From Flavisphingopyxis soli (GTDB lineage: Bacteria > Pseudomonadota > Alphaproteobacteria > Sphingomonadales > Sphingomonadaceae): a DNA stretch of 64,000 bases. The notes below the pieces were generated by a model. That model was not told where the DNA came from. It saw only the letters and a program-made list of their open reading frames with translations, and did not search any database. Below, piece after piece: positions 50,942 through 59,956 of the stretch. The stretch covers positions 275,567-339,566 of the forward strand of contig NZ_VOPY01000003.1 of the NCBI RefSeq assembly GCF_007995095.1, given 5' to 3'. The position numbers and the translations under genes are program-made. The first letter of the stretch is position 1. Each line of letters opens with the position of its first letter.

Positions 50942-51685
50942 TCACCAGTCGCCAGCGTGCGCCATCCATACCGCGATTGATGCGATTGCTGCGGTTTCGG
51001 CGCGCAGGATGCGCGGGCCGAGCGAGATCGGCACTGCTGCCGAACAGGCGCGGATCGCGGCGTTCTCTTCGTCGGTAAAGCCACCTTCGGGGCCGATCAG
51101 GATCGCCGCGGGGCCGGAATGGGCGGCGAGGGCGTCGGCAAAGTTCGCACCGCCGCGTTCGTCGGCGAAGAACAATATGCGCGCCGCAGGCCAGCCGGTG
51201 AGCAGCGCGTCGAGCTTCGTCAGATCGTCGAGTGCGGGCAGCGCGGTGCGCTCGCATTGCTCGGCTGCCTCGATCATCCGTGCCCGCAGCCGTTCGGGCT
51301 TGATCTTGTCGACGACGGCGCGTGCGGTCGCGACGGGGACGAAGCGCGCGACGCCAAGCTCGCACGCCTTTTCCGCCATCGAATCGTATCGCGCGCGCTT
51401 GATCGGCGCAGCGCACAGCCACAGGTCGGGGACGGGTTCGCGGGGCCGCAACTTGCTCTCGATGGCGAGCGACAGGTCGCGCCGGCCGGTGGCGACGACG
51501 CGCGCGGCATATTCGCCCGAAATATCGTCGAACAGCTTGATTGCATCGCCCGCCTTCACGCGCATGACGTTGATCAGATAATGCGCCTGCGCGCCGTCGA
51601 TCGTCAGGCTCGCCGTCGCCGACAGGTCCGAATCGACGAACAGGCGCGGGGCGCTGAGCGGGGGCCAGGCGGGGGTTGCGGGCAT
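50942..51685 (-). CDS. rsmE: 16S rRNA m3U1498 methyltransferase RsmE
   Basis: A 247-aa SPOUT methyltransferase modifying U1498 of 16S rRNA. The N-terminal PUA-like domain spans about 15-75 (RLFVDSDLSATASLTIDGAQ, then HYLINVMRVKAGDAIKLFD). The SAM-binding knot contains ILIGPEGGFTDEE and ISLGPRILRAETA. It is likely cotranscribed with gshA and divergent from ubiA. Confidence 0.97.
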   Translation of the reverse strand: MPATPAWPPLSAPRLFVDSDLSATASLTIDGAQAHYLINVMRVKAGDAIKLFDDISGEYAARVVATGRRDLSLAIESKLRPREPVPDLWLCAAPIKRARYDSMAEKACELGVARFVPVATARAVVDKIKPERLRARMIEAAEQCERTALPALDDLTKLDALLTGWPAARILFFADERGGANFADALAAHSGPAAILIGPEGGFTDEENAAIRACSAAVPISLGPRILRAETAAIASIAVWMAHAGDW

Positions 51686-51788
51686 GGCGACGCTCTAACG
51701 CGGCTGCGCGCGCGATCCAAGCGCGCTCGATAGGCGGTGCAGGGCATGCCACGCTGGACAAGGTCGCGCGCGCGGCTACGAAGGCGCC

Positions 51789-52697
51789 ATGGCAGCAGAT
51801 ACCGACCTTCCCGACAGCGAGCACAAGGGGCTGATCGGCCTGTTGCCGCGCGCCGCGCGTCCCTATGCCTCGCTAGCCCGGTTCGACCGGCCGATCGGCT
51901 GGTGGCTATTGTACTGGCCGTGCGCCTGGGGGCTGGCGCTGGCGGGCGGCGTGCACGAGCATTGGCCGCTGTTCGGCTGGATGCTGCTCGGTGCGATTGC
52001 CATGCGCGGCGCGGGCTGCGTCTATAACGATATCGTCGATCGCGACCTCGACGCGCGCGTTGCGCGCACCGCGAACCGGCCGCTGGCGAGCGGTGCGGTG
52101 CGGGTCAGGAATGCGTGGATCTGGCTCGCGTTATTGTGCGCGATCGGCCTCGTCGTGCTGCTGCAGCTGCGCGGCTTTGCCCAGATCGTCGCGCTGGGCA
52201 GCCTTGCGCTCGTGGCCGCCTATCCGTTCATGAAACGGATCACCTGGTGGCCGCAGGCGTGGCTCGGGCTGGTATTTTCGTGGGGGGCGCTGGTCGGCTG
52301 GGCGGCGATCACGGGCAGTGTGCCGCGCGCGGCGATCCTGCTTTATGCCGGCAGCATCTTCTGGGTGATCGGTTACGACACGATCTATGCGCTGCAGGAT
52401 CGCGAAGACGACGCGCTGGCCGGCATCCGATCAAGCGCACGCGCGCTGGGCGATAACGTCCGCTTCGGCGTCACATCGTGCTACGCCGCCGCGCTGGCGT
52501 TCTGGCTGTTGGCGTTCTGGCAGATTCGCAGCGACTGGATCGCACTCGTCGCGCTCATCCCCGCCGCGCTGCACCTTTTCTGGCAGACAGCGTCGCTCGA
52601 CCCCGCAAGCGGGGACGATGCCCTGGCCAAATTTCGCTCGAACCGGACGGCGGGCCTGCTGATCGCATTGGCCTGCCTTGCGGTGGGAAGCGCTTAA
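51789..52697 (+). CDS. ubiA: 4-hydroxybenzoate polyprenyltransferase
   Basis: A 302-aa UbiA with eight or nine membrane helices that attaches the polyprenyl chain to 4-hydroxybenzoate in ubiquinone synthesis. Both Asp-rich, Mg-binding motifs are seen: YNDIVDRDLDARVARTANRP and IGYDTIYALQDREDDA. RPIGWWLLYWPCAWGLALA starts the first helix. ubiE and ubiB lie elsewhere in the window. Its 3' end overlaps the small convergent gene by 4 bp. Confidence 0.97.
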   Translation: MAADTDLPDSEHKGLIGLLPRAARPYASLARFDRPIGWWLLYWPCAWGLALAGGVHEHWPLFGWMLLGAIAMRGAGCVYNDIVDRDLDARVARTANRPLASGAVRVRNAWIWLALLCAIGLVVLLQLRGFAQIVALGSLALVAAYPFMKRITWWPQAWLGLVFSWGALVGWAAITGSVPRAAILLYAGSIFWVIGYDTIYALQDREDDALAGIRSSARALGDNVRFGVTSCYAAALAFWLLAFWQIRSDWIALVALIPAALHLFWQTASLDPASGDDALAKFRSNRTAGLLIALACLAVGSA

Positions 52698-52873
52698 GCG
52701 AGCGCTTTTTCGAGGAAGGCCGCGTCGGCCTCGTCCTCGATGCGGACCATCGGGCCGCAATCGGTCGGGACGACAGGACCGGCGGTCTTGATGTCGTCGA
52801 GCAGTCCGCCGCGCAAAGCGGTTTCCTGCGACTTGTCGAAAATGTAGAATTTGGTGTTGTCGAGTTTGGTCAT
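52694..52873 (-). CDS. Small conserved protein of unknown function
   Basis: A 59-aa soluble protein (TKLDNTKFYIFDKSQETALR, then a GLLDDIKTAGPVVPTDCGPM segment and an acidic tail). It has no membrane segment. Its stop overlaps the ubiA stop in convergent orientation. It resembles short conserved alphaproteobacterial proteins, but I cannot name the family. Confidence 0.7.
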   Translation of the reverse strand: MTKLDNTKFYIFDKSQETALRGGLLDDIKTAGPVVPTDCGPMVRIEDEADAAFLEKALA

Positions 52874-52972
52874 GGCCATTGTGTAGCATGGTCAGCCGAA
52901 AATTTCAACCACGCGAAATTTTATATCTTGGCGGCAAAAGTGACCGCTAGCGACCCAATTGCGGACATTGGC

Positions 52973-53425
52973 TCAGTGCGCCGTTGGCTCCGATAGACGC
53001 TCTCCGAGCCAGCTATCAACAATCACTGACAGCCCAAAGGGCACGTTGAGCGCTGTGAAAATCTGGAGCGCGTCCGGTTCGACGGCCAAGCCAGCCGCGC
53101 CATGGTTTGATCGATAGCCGCAAAAGACATCCACGGTGGCGTCGAGTTGATTAAGATAGTGAACGGCAGGCTCTACTGTCTGCCATAGCCTTCGAAGGTG
53201 CTCGGTTAACTCAGCTTCCTCGGCGACCGGAGCAGTGAAGTGCCAAGCGTCGTCTTTGTATGGACGGGCGCCGGGGCGGCGTCGATCACCGGCCCTATGT
53301 TTATGGCTAGGAGCTACGACCAGTGCGCTCTCGATGTCTTCGAATGGCAAGTCCTTGCCGTGGATACGGAGCGTTGCGCTGTAAGCGAAGTATGAGGGTT
53401 CGTCTTCTGACTCGGAAAATGCCAT
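52973..53425 (-). CDS. DUF4279 domain protein
   Basis: A 150-aa protein with DUF4279 features: YSATLRIHGKDLPFEDIESA, a WHFTAPVAEEAELTEHLRRL stretch and GYRSNHGAAGLAVEPDALQI. Such proteins are often found as immunity-like or stand-alone proteins of unknown role. It is directly before the hairpin at 53444-53478 and the smc 3'-end copy, possibly part of the transferred region. The ATG of MAFSESEDEPSYF is used. Confidence 0.85.
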   Translation of the reverse strand: MAFSESEDEPSYFAYSATLRIHGKDLPFEDIESALVVAPSHKHRAGDRRRPGARPYKDDAWHFTAPVAEEAELTEHLRRLWQTVEPAVHYLNQLDATVDVFCGYRSNHGAAGLAVEPDALQIFTALNVPFGLSVIVDSWLGERLSEPTAH

Positions 53426-53443
53426 AGCCTTAGATAGCGCGCC

Positions 53444-53478
53444 CGAGTGTCCGCTTTCCACCCAAAAGCGGACACTCG
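53444..53478. repeat. Perfect 14-bp inverted repeat of a dispersed family
   Basis: CGAGTGTCCGCTTT (53444-53457) and AAAGCGGACACTCG (53465-53478) pair perfectly around a 7-nt loop. There is no T-tract, so it is not a classical terminator. Its minus strand matches 63896-63925 at about 25 of 30 bases, around TGGGTGGAAAGC. It lies 18 bp from the smc 3'-end copy. Confidence 0.75.
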
Positions 53479-53496
53479 AACTCCACCTACCTAGGT

Positions 53497-53576
53497 CCTC
53501 ACGCTGCGACCAGCTCCTCCGCCGCTTCGAGATCGACCGACACCAGTCGGCTGACGCCCTGTTCGACCATCGTCAC
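53497..53576 (-). pseudogene. Duplicate copy of the 3' end of smc
   Basis: On the minus strand the stretch encodes TMVEQGVSRLVSVDLEAAEE, then LVAA and a stop, matching the last 25 codons of smc (54940-55017). Counted by eye, 53497-53576 and 54938-55017 agree at 75 of 80 bases, in the same orientation. The upstream smc coding sequence is missing. The two copies bracket the DUF5694 lipoprotein gene as direct repeats with a period of 1,441 bp. Confidence 0.92.
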
Positions 53577-53654
53577 TCTAATCGCGCATCAGTTGCATGC
53601 GCAACGGCGGCTCGCGCCGAGAGGGGCGGCGATACTAACTGTCCGAAGCGCGTG

Positions 53655-54788
53655 TTATTCGAGAACGGTGGCGGGATCGACAAGCCGCGCGTCATGCATC
53701 TGGTTGAGGTAGGCCTCGTAATATCCCTTGTGCGAAGCACCGACGATCGCCAGTAGGCGCATGCCGGGTTGCTGGCCCAATACGTCCCGGATGTTGGCGA
53801 CCATGCGCAAGTTGCGGGTCTCCCAATATCCGACATAACCTCTCCCGTATCGTTTACGAGACGGCTCTTCCAGAGCTGCACCGAAATCGGATCGGTAGGT
53901 AAGGGCGGGCGCGCTCGGCGCATTATATGCGCGGTACATAGCCATCAGCCCATCCGGTTTCGACAATCCTTCCGTTAACCGGTCGGATTCGGTCTGTCGG
54001 GCATGCGTAGCAGGATTGTCCCATGCCTGTGCGATCGCCTTGGCGGCAGCCTCCCGCTCAGCTGGGTCGGAGCTATCGGGCGTGTCGGCCGAATGATCGT
54101 CGACGCTCCACAACCGCTCCAAACCCAGACGGGCCGCGAGCACGGCGGACAGGAGTGACGTCTCGTTGCGTCGCTTGGCGTATTTATCGAGCAAAGCAAC
54201 CAAATCGTCGTCCAGGCCTTCGCCAGCGCGTCGTTCCGACGCGGTGAGCCTGAGCCACTGGACCAGCGCCGAGCCACGTTCTCCGGCTGCCAAAAAGACC
54301 GCTGCCAGATGGCGTCGATCAGCGGGCAATGGCGTGACAGGCCACGCAGAAAGTAGCCGTTCGGCTTCGGCATTGGCCGCGGGAACGTCCAACCCAGTGG
54401 TCCGAAATGCCGGCGCAGGATCAAAGCAGTATGCCTTCACCGTTTCCTCGTAACGCGACGGGTAGCGCCGCAAGTTGTCGCACTGGAGGCCGGAGAGGTC
54501 TTCGGTGGCGATCCCCGTCGGATGCCAGGCTGCCAGCCGATCAATAAGCGGCGACAGCATTTCAGCAGAAAAGGTATCGGGCAGGCCTGACAGGTGCATC
54601 GTCCCAAGCACTAGCACCTCATTGTGGGCGCCTATTGCAGGCCCTTTCAATGCTTCCGGATGGAAGGACGGTCGGTAGGTCTGGCTGGGCGTCGTACAAG
54701 AGGCGAGAAGCAAAAGCGCGAACGCCCAACCAAACCGGAAACCACCCGAGCGATGCGGTGACGTGAACGCAGTGAGACGATTGATCAT
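53655..54788 (-). CDS. DUF5694 (TraB-like) lipoprotein
   Basis: A 377-aa lipoprotein. The signal peptide has the lipobox LLLLASC near residue 32. The domain begins EVLVLGTMHLSGLPDTFSAE, the pattern of TraB/PrgY-related hydrolases, with GIATEDLSGLQCD, LDVPAANAEAERLLSAWPV and LAIVGASHKGYYEAYLNQM in order. A minus-strand promoter (TTGACA, 17 bp, TATCG) lies just upstream, and the ATG of MINRLTAFTS is used. The gene sits between the two smc 3'-end copies and has lower GC than smc. It is likely acquired; its substrate is unknown. Confidence 0.88.
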   Translation of the reverse strand: MINRLTAFTSPHRSGGFRFGWAFALLLLASCTTPSQTYRPSFHPEALKGPAIGAHNEVLVLGTMHLSGLPDTFSAEMLSPLIDRLAAWHPTGIATEDLSGLQCDNLRRYPSRYEETVKAYCFDPAPAFRTTGLDVPAANAEAERLLSAWPVTPLPADRRHLAAVFLAAGERGSALVQWLRLTASERRAGEGLDDDLVALLDKYAKRRNETSLLSAVLAARLGLERLWSVDDHSADTPDSSDPAEREAAAKAIAQAWDNPATHARQTESDRLTEGLSKPDGLMAMYRAYNAPSAPALTYRSDFGAALEEPSRKRYGRGYVGYWETRNLRMVANIRDVLGQQPGMRLLAIVGASHKGYYEAYLNQMHDARLVDPATVLE

Positions 54789-54939
54789 CACGCGTCGATA
54801 TGGTAGGTGCATTAGTCTGTCAATACACAAAGTCTACAAAAGTAGTCGTATCTCCAACCATGTCGAGATATCGCGAAACTTGCCACAAAATCAGAACCGA
54901 TTGGGACGCTTTCGTAGCTGGGTGCTATCACCGCCACCC

Positions 54940-57900
54940 TCACGCCGCGACCAATTCCTCCGCCGCTTCCAGATCGACCGAGACCAGTCGGCTGACGCCC
55001 TGTTCGACCATCGTCACGCCGAACAGGCGGTGCATGCGGCTCATCGTCACGGCGTTGTGCGTGACGATGAGGTAACGCGTGCGCGTTTCGGCGACCATCT
55101 TGTCGAGCAGGTCGCAGAAGCGTTCGATATTGGCGTCGTCCAAGGGCGCGTCGACCTCGTCGAGGACGCAGATCGGCGCAGGGTTGGTGAGGAACAGGCC
55201 AAAGATTAGCGCGATCGCGGTCAGCGCCTGTTCGCCGCCAGAAAGTAGCGTCAGCGAGGCGAGCTTCTTGCCCGGCGGCTGCGCCATGATCTCCAGCCCC
55301 GCTTCGAGCGGGTCGTCCGAATCGACCAGCTCGAGATGCGCAGCGCCGCCGTTGAACAGTGTCGTGAAGAGGCGCTGGAAATGCGTGTCGACCGCCTCGA
55401 ACGCGGCCTTGAGGCGGATGCGGCCCTCGCGGTTGAGGCTGCCGATCGAGCCGCGCAGCCGCGCGACCGCCTGGCGCAGCTCCTCGGCCTCGGTAAGCGA
55501 TTGGGCGTGTTCGGTGTCGAGCGAGTCGAGTTCCTGCGCGGCGACGAGGTTGACCGGCCCGATCCGCTCGCGATCGGCGGTGAGCTTCTCGTGCAGGTGC
55601 GATTCCTCGCCGGGGTCGGCGACGTCGTCGGCATCGAAATCGGCGACGCGCGGCAGCAGCGGCGGCGGGCATTCGAAGCGCTCGTTCGACACGCGGCCCA
55701 TTTCGACGCGGCGCAGATCCTGCGCCTCGGCGCGCGCATCGGCGCCGGCGCGGGCTTCGCGGGCGCTCGACAGCGTCTCGCGCGCGGCGGTGAGCCGGTC
55801 CTCGCGCTCGGCGAGCGCGTGCGTCGCGGCCTCTTCCTCGGCCTGCATCGCGTCGCGCCGTGCGGCGAGCTCGTCGCGGCCCGTCTCGAGCCTGGCGATA
55901 TCGTCGCGCAGCGTGGCGGGGGTGTCGTTCGCCTTGGCCTGCTGCGCCGCGAGGCTCTCCTGGCGCTCGGCCAGCTTGGCGATGCGGGTTGCTGCTTCGC
56001 CTGAGCGCGCGCGCCAGGCCTCGGCTTCGGCGGCGATGCCCGCACGACGCTCGCGCAGCGCGGCGAGTTTGCTCTGCAGCGCCTGTTCGGCTTCGCGCGC
56101 ATCGCTCGCTGCGCGGCGCCCAGCATCGGTCCGCGCTTCGCTGGCGGCGAGGCGCTCGGACGATGCATCGGCGGCGGGGAGGGCGGCGAGATCCGCCTCG
56201 GCTTCGGTCAGCGTGGCGCGCGCGTCGGCGAGGCGCGTGTCGAGTTCGGCGCGGCGGCCGCCGAGCGCTTCGACGCCTTCGCGCCAGCGATCGAGCGCGG
56301 CCTGCGCGCGGTCGGCGTCGCGCAAGGCGGTGCGTTGTTCCTCGTCGCTGTGTGTGCGCGCGGCGCGCGCGGCGACGAGCGCCTGTTGGGCGGCGTCGGC
56401 CTCCGCGGCGATGGCGGTGCGCCGGGCGATTGCGGTATCGAGCGCGGCCTTCAAGGTCGGCAGTTCGCGCTCGATATCGTTCAACCGGTTGCGCCGGACG
56501 AGCCGTTCGGCACCGACCGCGCCGCCGCTCCTGGCGACGAAACCGTCCCAGCGGCGCATCGCGCCCTCGCGGGTGACGAGGCGCTGGCCGATCGCGAGCG
56601 CTTGCCCCTCGTCGCTCTGGGCGACCGCAACCTGCGCGAGCCGGCGCGCCAGCTCGGGTGGTGCATCGACATGGTCGGCGAGCCGCTCGGTTCCGGCGGG
56701 GAGGCCGGGATCGCTCGCAGTCGTTGCTGCGCCGAGCCAGCCGCTCGCGCCGCCGACCGGCGCGTCGAGATCGTCGCCGAGCGCGGCGGCGAGCGCATGT
56801 TCATAGCCCTTGGCAGCAGTGACCCGGTCGATCGCGCGCGTCGTGTCGCCGGGCGTGGCGAGCGCAGTGGCGAGTGCGCCGTGTTCGCTTTCGATCGTCG
56901 CCAGCGCAGTGCGGGCGGCGGCGAGCGCCTGTTCGCTCTCGGCCTTGCTGGCGAGCGCCGTGTCGAGTGCGGCCTGCGCGTCGGTGAGCGCGGTTTCGGA
57001 GGTCTCGGCCGCCGCGGCCGCTGCCGTGACGCGCGCGCTTGCATCCTGCTGGGCGTGGATCAGCGCGGCCTCGTCGCCGAGCGCGGCGATGCGCGCCGCG
57101 ACGGCATCGCGTTCGCTCTCGATTCGCGCCAGCGCGTCGCGCGCGCTCGTCGCGTTCGCTTCGGCGATCCGTCGGTCGGCGGCCTGTCCGGCGAGATCCG
57201 CGCGGAGCTGCGCGAGTTTGACCTCGGCATCGCGCAGCGTCGCGGCGGAGGTCGCAATGGCCTGGGTCAATTCGGGCAGGCTCGCTTCGACCGCCGCGTG
57301 CTGCTCGCTGAGTTCCTCGCCCTCGCGGTCGAGCCGCGCGATCGCCTCGGCGGCGTCCTCGGCGAGCGATCCTTCGCGCGCGCGGTCGTCGGCGATGCGT
57401 TGCAGTTGTTCGGCGAGATCGGCGGCGCGGCGGTCGTGCGCTTCGGCCTCGGCGGTGAGGCGCGCGAGCCGCTGCGCGACGGCCGAGGCGGCGTCGTTGG
57501 CTTCGCGCGATGCGGTGCGGCGGCTTTCGAGTGCCTGGGCGGCCTGGACGCGATAGGCGCTCGCCGCCTCCTGCGCCTCTTGAGCCGCGCGCACCGCGAG
57601 GCTCGCCGCTTCGGCTTCCTCGCGCGCCCGATCGGCGGCGGCGGCGGCATCGCGCCAGCGCGCATAGATCATCCGCGCTTCGGCGATGCGGATCTGTTCG
57701 GAGAGCCCGGTATAGCGTTCGGCGGCGCGCGCCTGGCGGCGCAATTGACCGGCGCGCTGCGCCATGTCGCCGATGATCGTGTCGAGCCGTTCGAGATTGG
57801 CCTCGGTCGCGCGCAGTTTCTGTTCGGCGTCCTTGCGGCGGACGTGGAGGCCCGCAATCCCGGCGGCTTCCTCGAGCATCTGGCGCCGCTCGGCGGGCTT

Positions 57901-58371
57901 GGCCGAAATGACCGCGGCGATCTTTCCCTGGCTGACGAGCGCCGGGCTGTGCGCGCCGGTCGCGGCGTCGGCGAAGATCAGCGAAATGTCCTTGGCGCGA
58001 ACGTCGCGCCCATTGGCGCGATAGGCCGATCCCTGGCCGCGCTCGATCCGTCGGATGACCTCGAGTTCGCCGTCGCTGTCGCCATCGCCGATGCTGGTCA
58101 GCGCTGCGCCTTCGAGATCGGCGACGAGCGCGACCTCGGCGAAATCGCGCGCCGGGCGCGACGAGGTCCCCGCGAAGATGACGTCGTCCATCCCGCCGCT
58201 GCGCATCGATTTCGGGCTCGATTCGCCCATTACCCAGCGGATCGCCTCGAGCAGGTTCGACTTGCCGCAGCCATTGGGGCCGACGACGCCGGTCAGCCCC
58301 GGTTCGATTCGAAGTTCGGCGGGTTCGACGAAGCTCTTGAAGCCCGTCAGGCGCAGGCGCTTGATCTTCAC
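54940..58371 (-). CDS. smc: Chromosome segregation protein SMC
   Basis: A 1143-aa SMC ATPase that compacts and segregates the chromosome. The N-terminal head has KIKRLRLTGFKSFVEPAELR and Walker A GPNGCGKSNLLEAIRWVMGE. Two long Ala/Glu/Arg-rich coiled coils (about 170-500 and 640-900) flank a hinge. The C-terminal head has the signature LLSGGEQALTAIALIFGL and Walker B PICVLDEVDAPLDDAN. The last 25 codons are repeated about 1.4 kb downstream. It is expected to work with ScpA/ScpB, which are not in the window. Confidence 0.98.
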   Translation of the reverse strand: MKIKRLRLTGFKSFVEPAELRIEPGLTGVVGPNGCGKSNLLEAIRWVMGESSPKSMRSGGMDDVIFAGTSSRPARDFAEVALVADLEGAALTSIGDGDSDGELEVIRRIERGQGSAYRANGRDVRAKDISLIFADAATGAHSPALVSQGKIAAVISAKPAERRQMLEEAAGIAGLHVRRKDAEQKLRATEANLERLDTIIGDMAQRAGQLRRQARAAERYTGLSEQIRIAEARMIYARWRDAAAAADRAREEAEAASLAVRAAQEAQEAASAYRVQAAQALESRRTASREANDAASAVAQRLARLTAEAEAHDRRAADLAEQLQRIADDRAREGSLAEDAAEAIARLDREGEELSEQHAAVEASLPELTQAIATSAATLRDAEVKLAQLRADLAGQAADRRIAEANATSARDALARIESERDAVAARIAALGDEAALIHAQQDASARVTAAAAAAETSETALTDAQAALDTALASKAESEQALAAARTALATIESEHGALATALATPGDTTRAIDRVTAAKGYEHALAAALGDDLDAPVGGASGWLGAATTASDPGLPAGTERLADHVDAPPELARRLAQVAVAQSDEGQALAIGQRLVTREGAMRRWDGFVARSGGAVGAERLVRRNRLNDIERELPTLKAALDTAIARRTAIAAEADAAQQALVAARAARTHSDEEQRTALRDADRAQAALDRWREGVEALGGRRAELDTRLADARATLTEAEADLAALPAADASSERLAASEARTDAGRRAASDAREAEQALQSKLAALRERRAGIAAEAEAWRARSGEAATRIAKLAERQESLAAQQAKANDTPATLRDDIARLETGRDELAARRDAMQAEEEAATHALAEREDRLTAARETLSSAREARAGADARAEAQDLRRVEMGRVSNERFECPPPLLPRVADFDADDVADPGEESHLHEKLTADRERIGPVNLVAAQELDSLDTEHAQSLTEAEELRQAVARLRGSIGSLNREGRIRLKAAFEAVDTHFQRLFTTLFNGGAAHLELVDSDDPLEAGLEIMAQPPGKKLASLTLLSGGEQALTAIALIFGLFLTNPAPICVLDEVDAPLDDANIERFCDLLDKMVAETRTRYLIVTHNAVTMSRMHRLFGVTMVEQGVSRLVSVDLEAAEELVAA

Positions 58372-58426
58372 CGGGCGGTTGCCCGGACAAGAGGGCGCTG
58401 GCGCCTGGGGATGGTCATCGGTTCAA

Positions 58427-59182
58427 TCAGCGGGCGCCCGCCGCGCGCAATTTCTCGCTGACCGTCACGACGGGGTCGACACCCTGGACGAGCGAGAAGG
58501 CTTCGCCATTGAGGACGAAGGTCGGTGTGCCCTGGATATCGAACTGCTTGCCTGCCGCGTCCGATCGCGACTGAACGCTGAGGACATTCGCAGGATCGCC
58601 ATAGCACTGGTCGAGCTGCTGCTCGCTCAGTCCGCGTGCCTTGAAGAAATCATACAGGCCGATACCCTTGGCGTAGGTGATGAACTTCTTGTTGTCAGGC
58701 TGCGACTGCATCGCCTGCGCTGCCTTTCCGAGATTCTCGGCACCCTTGAACAGCTCTTCCTGGCTGACATAGATGTTGTGCATCAGCGGATAATAGCGAT
58801 CCTTGCCGGCGCACTGCATCGCCGCGGCGGCGAGCGTGTCGAGCTGGTTGCGCATGAAATTGCTGAATTCATAGGCGACCTGGCCACTGTCGACGAACTC
58901 GTCGACGATCTTGGGCTCGGCCTCCTGCGCAAATTCGGCACAGTGGCTGCAGGTCAGCGAACCGTATTCGACCAGTTTGATCTTGGCGTCGGGATTGCCC
59001 ATGACGAAGCCGCCATCGGCGGTCGCGGTAATGACATCCGACCATTTCTGACCTTGCGGCGCGGCGACCTTGGCGACGGCGTCCTGCTGCGTTTCATTGC
59101 CGACGGTGTCGGACTTGCCGCACGCACCGAGCGCGAGAGCGCTGCCGAGGGCGATCAGGGTGAGGGTCGATAGATTGCGCAT
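58427..59182 (-). CDS. DsbA-family thiol oxidoreductase lipoprotein
   Basis: A 251-aa periplasmic protein. The signal peptide ends ALGAC (lipobox near residue 21), so it is membrane-anchored. The thioredoxin fold has the active site YGSLTCSHCAEFAQEAEPKI (C-S-H-C). The cis-Pro loop IQGTPTFVLNGEAFSL lies near the end. DsbA/DsbG-like proteins form or isomerise disulfides in exported proteins. A second, related gene follows upstream on the same strand (24 bp), probably in one operon with DUF721. Confidence 0.94.
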   Translation of the reverse strand: MRNLSTLTLIALGSALALGACGKSDTVGNETQQDAVAKVAAPQGQKWSDVITATADGGFVMGNPDAKIKLVEYGSLTCSHCAEFAQEAEPKIVDEFVDSGQVAYEFSNFMRNQLDTLAAAAMQCAGKDRYYPLMHNIYVSQEELFKGAENLGKAAQAMQSQPDNKKFITYAKGIGLYDFFKARGLSEQQLDQCYGDPANVLSVQSRSDAAGKQFDIQGTPTFVLNGEAFSLVQGVDPVVTVSEKLRAAGAR

Positions 59183-59206
59183 GAAGTTCTCCGGGTAAAA
59201 GATGGA

Positions 59207-59932
59207 TCAGTTGTGGGCGGAACGCGCGGCGATGAGCGCGCTGCGCACTCCCGCCCAGTCGAAGACGTCGTACAACAAATGGCCGTTGAGCGTGAAACTC
59301 GGCGTCCCTTCGACGCCGGTCACGTGGCTGGCATAGTTGGTGCTGTCGGCGATCGCCTGAAGCTTGGCACCGTCGGCGAGGCAGGCCGAAAGCTGTTCGG
59401 CATCGATGCCGCGCCTGGCAAGCAGCGGTTGCAGTCCGCTATCGGCGATGACCATCGCCATCCCGCCCGTTGCGCCCGCGGCATCCCATTGGGCTTGCCG
59501 CTCCGGAGATGCCGATTCGAGCCTGACGAGCCAATCGGGTTGCGCGGCCAGGACCGCGGCGTGATTACCAAAGACTTGCTCGGGCGTGCCGCAGGTGACC
59601 GCGAGTGAGATCGCGTAATCGATTGTGGTACGCAGATAGGGCCGGATCTCGACCGAAGTCGATCCGTCCGCAATGAATCCACTGGCGAGCGGTTTGGCCG
59701 ATTCGTCCGCGAAATGGGCGCAGTGCGGACAGGTGTAGCTGATATATTCGACCAGCTTGTTGGGCGCATCGGGATTGCCGATGAGCACGCCTCCCGCAGG
59801 CGCGGCGACAATGTTTTTCGACCAGTCGGCGCGGGCCGGCGCGGTTGCTGCGGCGGGCGTGGCCGTTGCCGCGACTGCCACCAGGGCAAGGGTGCACAGC
59901 GGGGTGGCGAAGAGGATGCGCGAGATCGAAAT
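59207..59932 (-). CDS. DsbA-family thiol oxidoreductase, probably initiated at ATT
   Basis: A 241-aa periplasmic thioredoxin-fold protein with active site ISYTCPHCAHFADESAKPL (C-P-H-C) and cis-Pro loop EGTPSFTLNG. The first standard start, GTG at 59881, falls inside the hydrophobic signal segment. The frame continues upstream through ISRILFATPLCTLALVAV to ATT at 59932. An AAAGGA ribosome site stands 8 nt before that ATT, and the next codon upstream that could start is absent up to a stop. The signal peptide would then be complete and cleaved after the APARA segment. ATT initiation or a mutated ATG are the two explanations. Confidence 0.85.
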   Translation of the reverse strand: MSISRILFATPLCTLALVAVAATATPAAATAPARADWSKNIVAAPAGGVLIGNPDAPNKLVEYISYTCPHCAHFADESAKPLASGFIADGSTSVEIRPYLRTTIDYAISLAVTCGTPEQVFGNHAAVLAAQPDWLVRLESASPERQAQWDAAGATGGMAMVIADSGLQPLLARRGIDAEQLSACLADGAKLQAIADSTNYASHVTGVEGTPSFTLNGHLLYDVFDWAGVRSALIAARSAHN

Positions 59933-59956
59933 GGGTAGCGTCCTTTGAGCAAAGTC

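Noticed and set aside
53444..53478. Hairpin as an intrinsic terminator
   Set aside because: There is no T-tract on either side, and its sequence resembles a dispersed repeat found again at 63896-63925.
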